Assembly: GCF_002197845.1 (NCBI RefSeq)
Contig: NZ_NIDE01000001.1
Location: 1,178,001 to 1,242,000, forward strand
DNA: 64,000 bases
Origin: Fimbriiglobus ruber
GTDB lineage: Bacteria; Planctomycetota; Planctomycetia; Gemmatales; Gemmataceae
Reading direction: 5' to 3'
In this document: positions 62,231-64,000 of the stretch, piece after piece
How positions within the stretch are numbered: the stretch's first letter is position 1
Layout: each line of letters begins with the position of its first letter
Notes under the pieces: generated by a model
What the model was told of the DNA's origin: nothing
The model's input: only the letters and a program-made list of their open reading frames with translations
The model's database searches: none
Translations under genes and position numbers: made by a program

Positions 62231-63379
62231 ATGCCGAAGCCGTTGAACGTCGGGATGATCGGGTACGGGTTCATGGGCCGCGCGCACTCGAACGCGTACA
62301 AGCAGGTCGGCCAGTTCTTCCCGTCCGAACACAAAGTGGTCCTCAAGGCCGCGTGCGCCCGGGACGCCGAGAAGGCGAAGGCGTTCGCCGACCAGTGGGG
62401 TTACGAGTCGATCGAGACGGACTGGCGGAAGCTGATCGCGCGGAAGGACATCGACGTCATCGACATCTGCACGCCGAACAACCTACACAAGGAGATCGCC
62501 CTCGCCGCCGCCGCGGCCGGGAAGATGATCCTGTGCGAAAAGCCCCTGGCGATGACGGCCGCCGAGGGCAAGATCATGGTGGACGCGGTCGAGAAGGCCA
62601 AAGTCCCGAACATGGTCTGGTACAACTACCGCCGGATTCCCGCCGTCACGCTCGCCAAGAAACTGATCGAAGAAGGCCGACTCGGCAAGATCTTCCACTA
62701 CCGGGCCAAATTCCTCCAGGACTGGACGATCAAGTCCGACCTGCCGCAGGGCGGCCAGGGGCTCTGGCGGTTGGACGTGGCGGCCGCCGGCAGCGGCGTC
62801 TCGGGCGACCTACTTGCTCACTGCATCGACACGGCCATCTGGCTGAACGGCCGCCTGGACACCGTCTGCGCGATGACGGAGACCTTCGTCAAGGAACGGA
62901 TGCACAACCTGACGGGCAAGGTGGAGAAGGTCGGCATCGACGACGCCTGCACGTTCATGGGCCGGTTCGAGAACGGGTCGCTGGCGAACTTCGAGTCGAC
63001 CCGGTACGCCCGCGGGCACAAGGCGTTGTACACGTTCGAGATCAACGGCGAGAACATGTCCCTCTTCTGGGACCTCCACGACCTGCACCGGCTGCAAATC
63101 TTCGATTACAAGGACGAGGGGAAGATCCGCGGGTGGAAATCGATCCACGTGACCGACAACAGCCCGGACCACCCGTACATGGCGAACTGGTGGGTGCCGG
63201 GCCTGGCGATCGGGTACGACGCGAGTTTCACGCACCAGGTCGCGGACTTCATCGCCGGCCTCGAATCCGGCACGCCGGCCAGCCCGACCTTCCGCGACGC
63301 CTACGAAACCCAGCTCATCCTCGACGCGGTCCTCGATTCGGCGAAGAGCGAGAAGTGGGTCCACGTCCCGAAAGACTAA
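62231..63379 (+). CDS. Gfo/Idh/MocA family NAD(P)-dependent oxidoreductase (382 aa)
   Basis: Rossmann motif [13 protein letters not shown] at the N-terminus, [12 protein letters not shown], and the catalytic-type block [13 protein letters not shown] with E-K-P. The C-terminal beta-sheet domain has [28 protein letters not shown], and [19 protein letters not shown]. Substrate unknown; sugar or cyclitol dehydrogenase likely. ATG 62231 with GGAG upstream; the open frame further upstream is the tail of the Uma2 gene in another frame. The TAA is the first base triplet of a 40-bp inverted repeat. Confidence 0.93.
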   Translation: MPKPLNVGMIGYGFMGRAHSNAYKQVGQFFPSEHKVVLKAACARDAEKAKAFADQWGYESIETDWRKLIARKDIDVIDICTPNNLHKEIALAAAAAGKMILCEKPLAMTAAEGKIMVDAVEKAKVPNMVWYNYRRIPAVTLAKKLIEEGRLGKIFHYRAKFLQDWTIKSDLPQGGQGLWRLDVAAAGSGVSGDLLAHCIDTAIWLNGRLDTVCAMTETFVKERMHNLTGKVEKVGIDDACTFMGRFENGSLANFESTRYARGHKALYTFEINGENMSLFWDLHDLHRLQIFDYKDEGKIRGWKSIHVTDNSPDHPYMANWWVPGLAIGYDASFTHQVADFIAGLESGTPASPTFRDAYETQLILDAVLDSAKSEKWVHVPKD

Positions 63380-63503
63380 GAATATTTGGCCGCAAAAAGG
63401 CACAAAAAACGCAAAAAAATTAGACGCGAAAGAATTGCGTCGGATGGAATTTGTTTGGTGTCATTTTTGCGTTTTTATGCCTTTTTGCGGCCAAATATTC
63501 TTA
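63377..63503. repeat. ~40-bp inverted repeat joining two convergent stop codons
   Basis: Left arm 63377-63417 starts TAAGAATATTTGGCCGCAAA; the right arm 63464-63503 is its reverse complement with two or three differences. The left TAA is the stop of the oxidoreductase and the right TTA is the stop of the convergent gene. The core GGCCGCAAAAAGGCACAAAA matches the ends of the GxxExxY cassette at 29589-30181 (GGCCACAAAAAGGCACAAAA). The 46-nt interior has no gene. It may also act as a bidirectional terminator. Confidence 0.85.
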
Positions 63504-64000
63504 GTTGTCGTCCGGTTTGACATCCAGGTCGAGAATCAGGTCGGCGACCGTCTTCTGATGCACTTCCGGAATAACGCCGAGGATGAGTCTGTCCCCCGCG
63601 GTGCTGAATTTCACGCCGTCGAATTCCAACACGCGGAGAGTGTTCACGACCGTCTGGGCGTCCGCATTCTTGAGTTCAAACGTGCGGATTCGGTGCGCCC
63701 GCGGGAGAGCCGCCTTCTCCTCACGGTCGAGAGCCGCGACGATTTCTTCCGCGAGTTGAACGTGCCGCTCGGTGCCGCGAACGATGAGGACGTTTTTGCT
63801 CGTCGTGACTCGCCAGAGGATGGTTCGGTGACCGTCGCCATTGAGCGGAATTGAGTTGCCGCCAAATCCCCCCATCTGTCCACCGAACCCACCCACGCCG
63901 CTGATGCCGCCAAAACCATTTGGTGGCAGCCCGCCCACCCCGGCTAGTCCTAACATGCCCGCAATCCCACCATTGCTCGGTGCGCCACCGAAGCCGCCCA
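63501..64000 (-). CDS. Secretin N-domain-like protein, 3' end only (start beyond the window)
   Basis: The frame is open to the window edge, so only the last ~166 codons are visible. A glycine-rich stretch (GGFGG-type, about 45 residues) precedes a compact domain: TTSKNVLIVRGTERHVQLAE, EIVAALDREE, then FELKNADAQTVVNTLRVLEF. The LxN(A/V)xxQ-type region resembles the N1/N2 (secretin_N) modules of GspD/PilQ proteins. No secretin barrel follows before the stop, so it is not a complete secretin. The TAA (TTA at 63501) lies in the inverted repeat shared with the convergent oxidoreductase. Confidence 0.6.
   Translation of the reverse strand, partial: GGFGGAPSNGGIAGMLGLAGVGGLPPNGFGGISGVGGFGGQMGGFGGNSIPLNGDGHRTILWRVTTSKNVLIVRGTERHVQLAEEIVAALDREEKAALPRAHRIRTFELKNADAQTVVNTLRVLEFDGVKFSTAGDRLILGVIPEVHQKTVADLILDLDVKPDDN

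Noticed and set aside
1-64000. tRNA, rRNA or replication-origin features
   Set aside because: No cloverleaf, rRNA-like sequence or DnaA-box cluster was recognised by eye; a covariance-model scan would be needed to exclude small RNAs.

Overview
The window is GC-rich, gene-dense bacterial DNA from a planctomycete, most likely a member of the Gemmataceae. The evidence is the family content: a PSCyt1/DUF1549/DUF1553 protein beside a DUF1501 protein, a sigma factor fused to a DUF1559-like domain, a TIGR03067-type small secreted protein, TPR/O-GlcNAc-transferase-like proteins, Uma2 nucleases, secreted sugar-phosphate isomerase/epimerase-like proteins and many palindromic dispersed repeats. No rRNA, tRNA or CRISPR array was recognised.

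Layout. 1-10 kb: the 3' part of uvrA with an unusual duplicated C-terminal extension, three tandem Flp-type pilin genes in a ~950-bp direct repeat, selB, an ISAzo13-like insertion sequence that needs a -1 frameshift, and a DUF3500 protein. 10-19 kb: a YwqG/DUF1963-like protein, a palindromic repeat cluster, a glycine-rich RRM RNA-binding protein, a small unknown protein, a glycosylase-like protein paired with a DedA membrane protein, a TPR-O-GlcNAc-transferase-like protein and a UDP-HexNAc dehydrogenase. 19-26 kb: a beta-lactamase-fold hydrolase bracketed by two palindromic elements whose centres lie in opposite orientations, an HxlR regulator divergent from a TIGR03067 protein, threonine deaminase, and an ada operon with a 2OG-Fe(II) oxygenase. 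26-34 kb: the planctomycete cytochrome/DUF1553 plus DUF1501 pair, split by a GxxExxY (PD-(D/E)XK-like) gene flanked by ~38-bp inverted repeats, then the sigma-DUF1559 fusion.

34-44.5 kb: a membrane histidine kinase translationally coupled to a KdpD N-terminal protein that lacks its own kinase, and a five-gene Hsp70 locus: one HscC-like Hsp70 followed by two copies of a pair made of a single-pass membrane protein of unknown family and a J-domain protein whose HPD motif is replaced by KPE. This duplicated Hsp70/J/membrane-protein module is the best candidate here for an undescribed system. 44.7-52.2 kb: a beta-oxidation operon (acyl-CoA ligase, thiolase, hydratase/dehydrogenase, acyl-CoA dehydrogenase). 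52.6-64 kb: a cytochrome c'-like protein, a membrane TPR protein, a 42-bp tandem repeat with a 57-bp perfect inverted repeat, two sugar-phosphate isomerase-like proteins, an LRR protein with 15 exact 24-residue repeats, a degenerate receiver protein, two tandem Uma2 genes, a Gfo/Idh/MocA oxidoreductase and the end of a secretin-N-like protein that runs off the window.

All family names come from motif recognition by eye; no database search was run.
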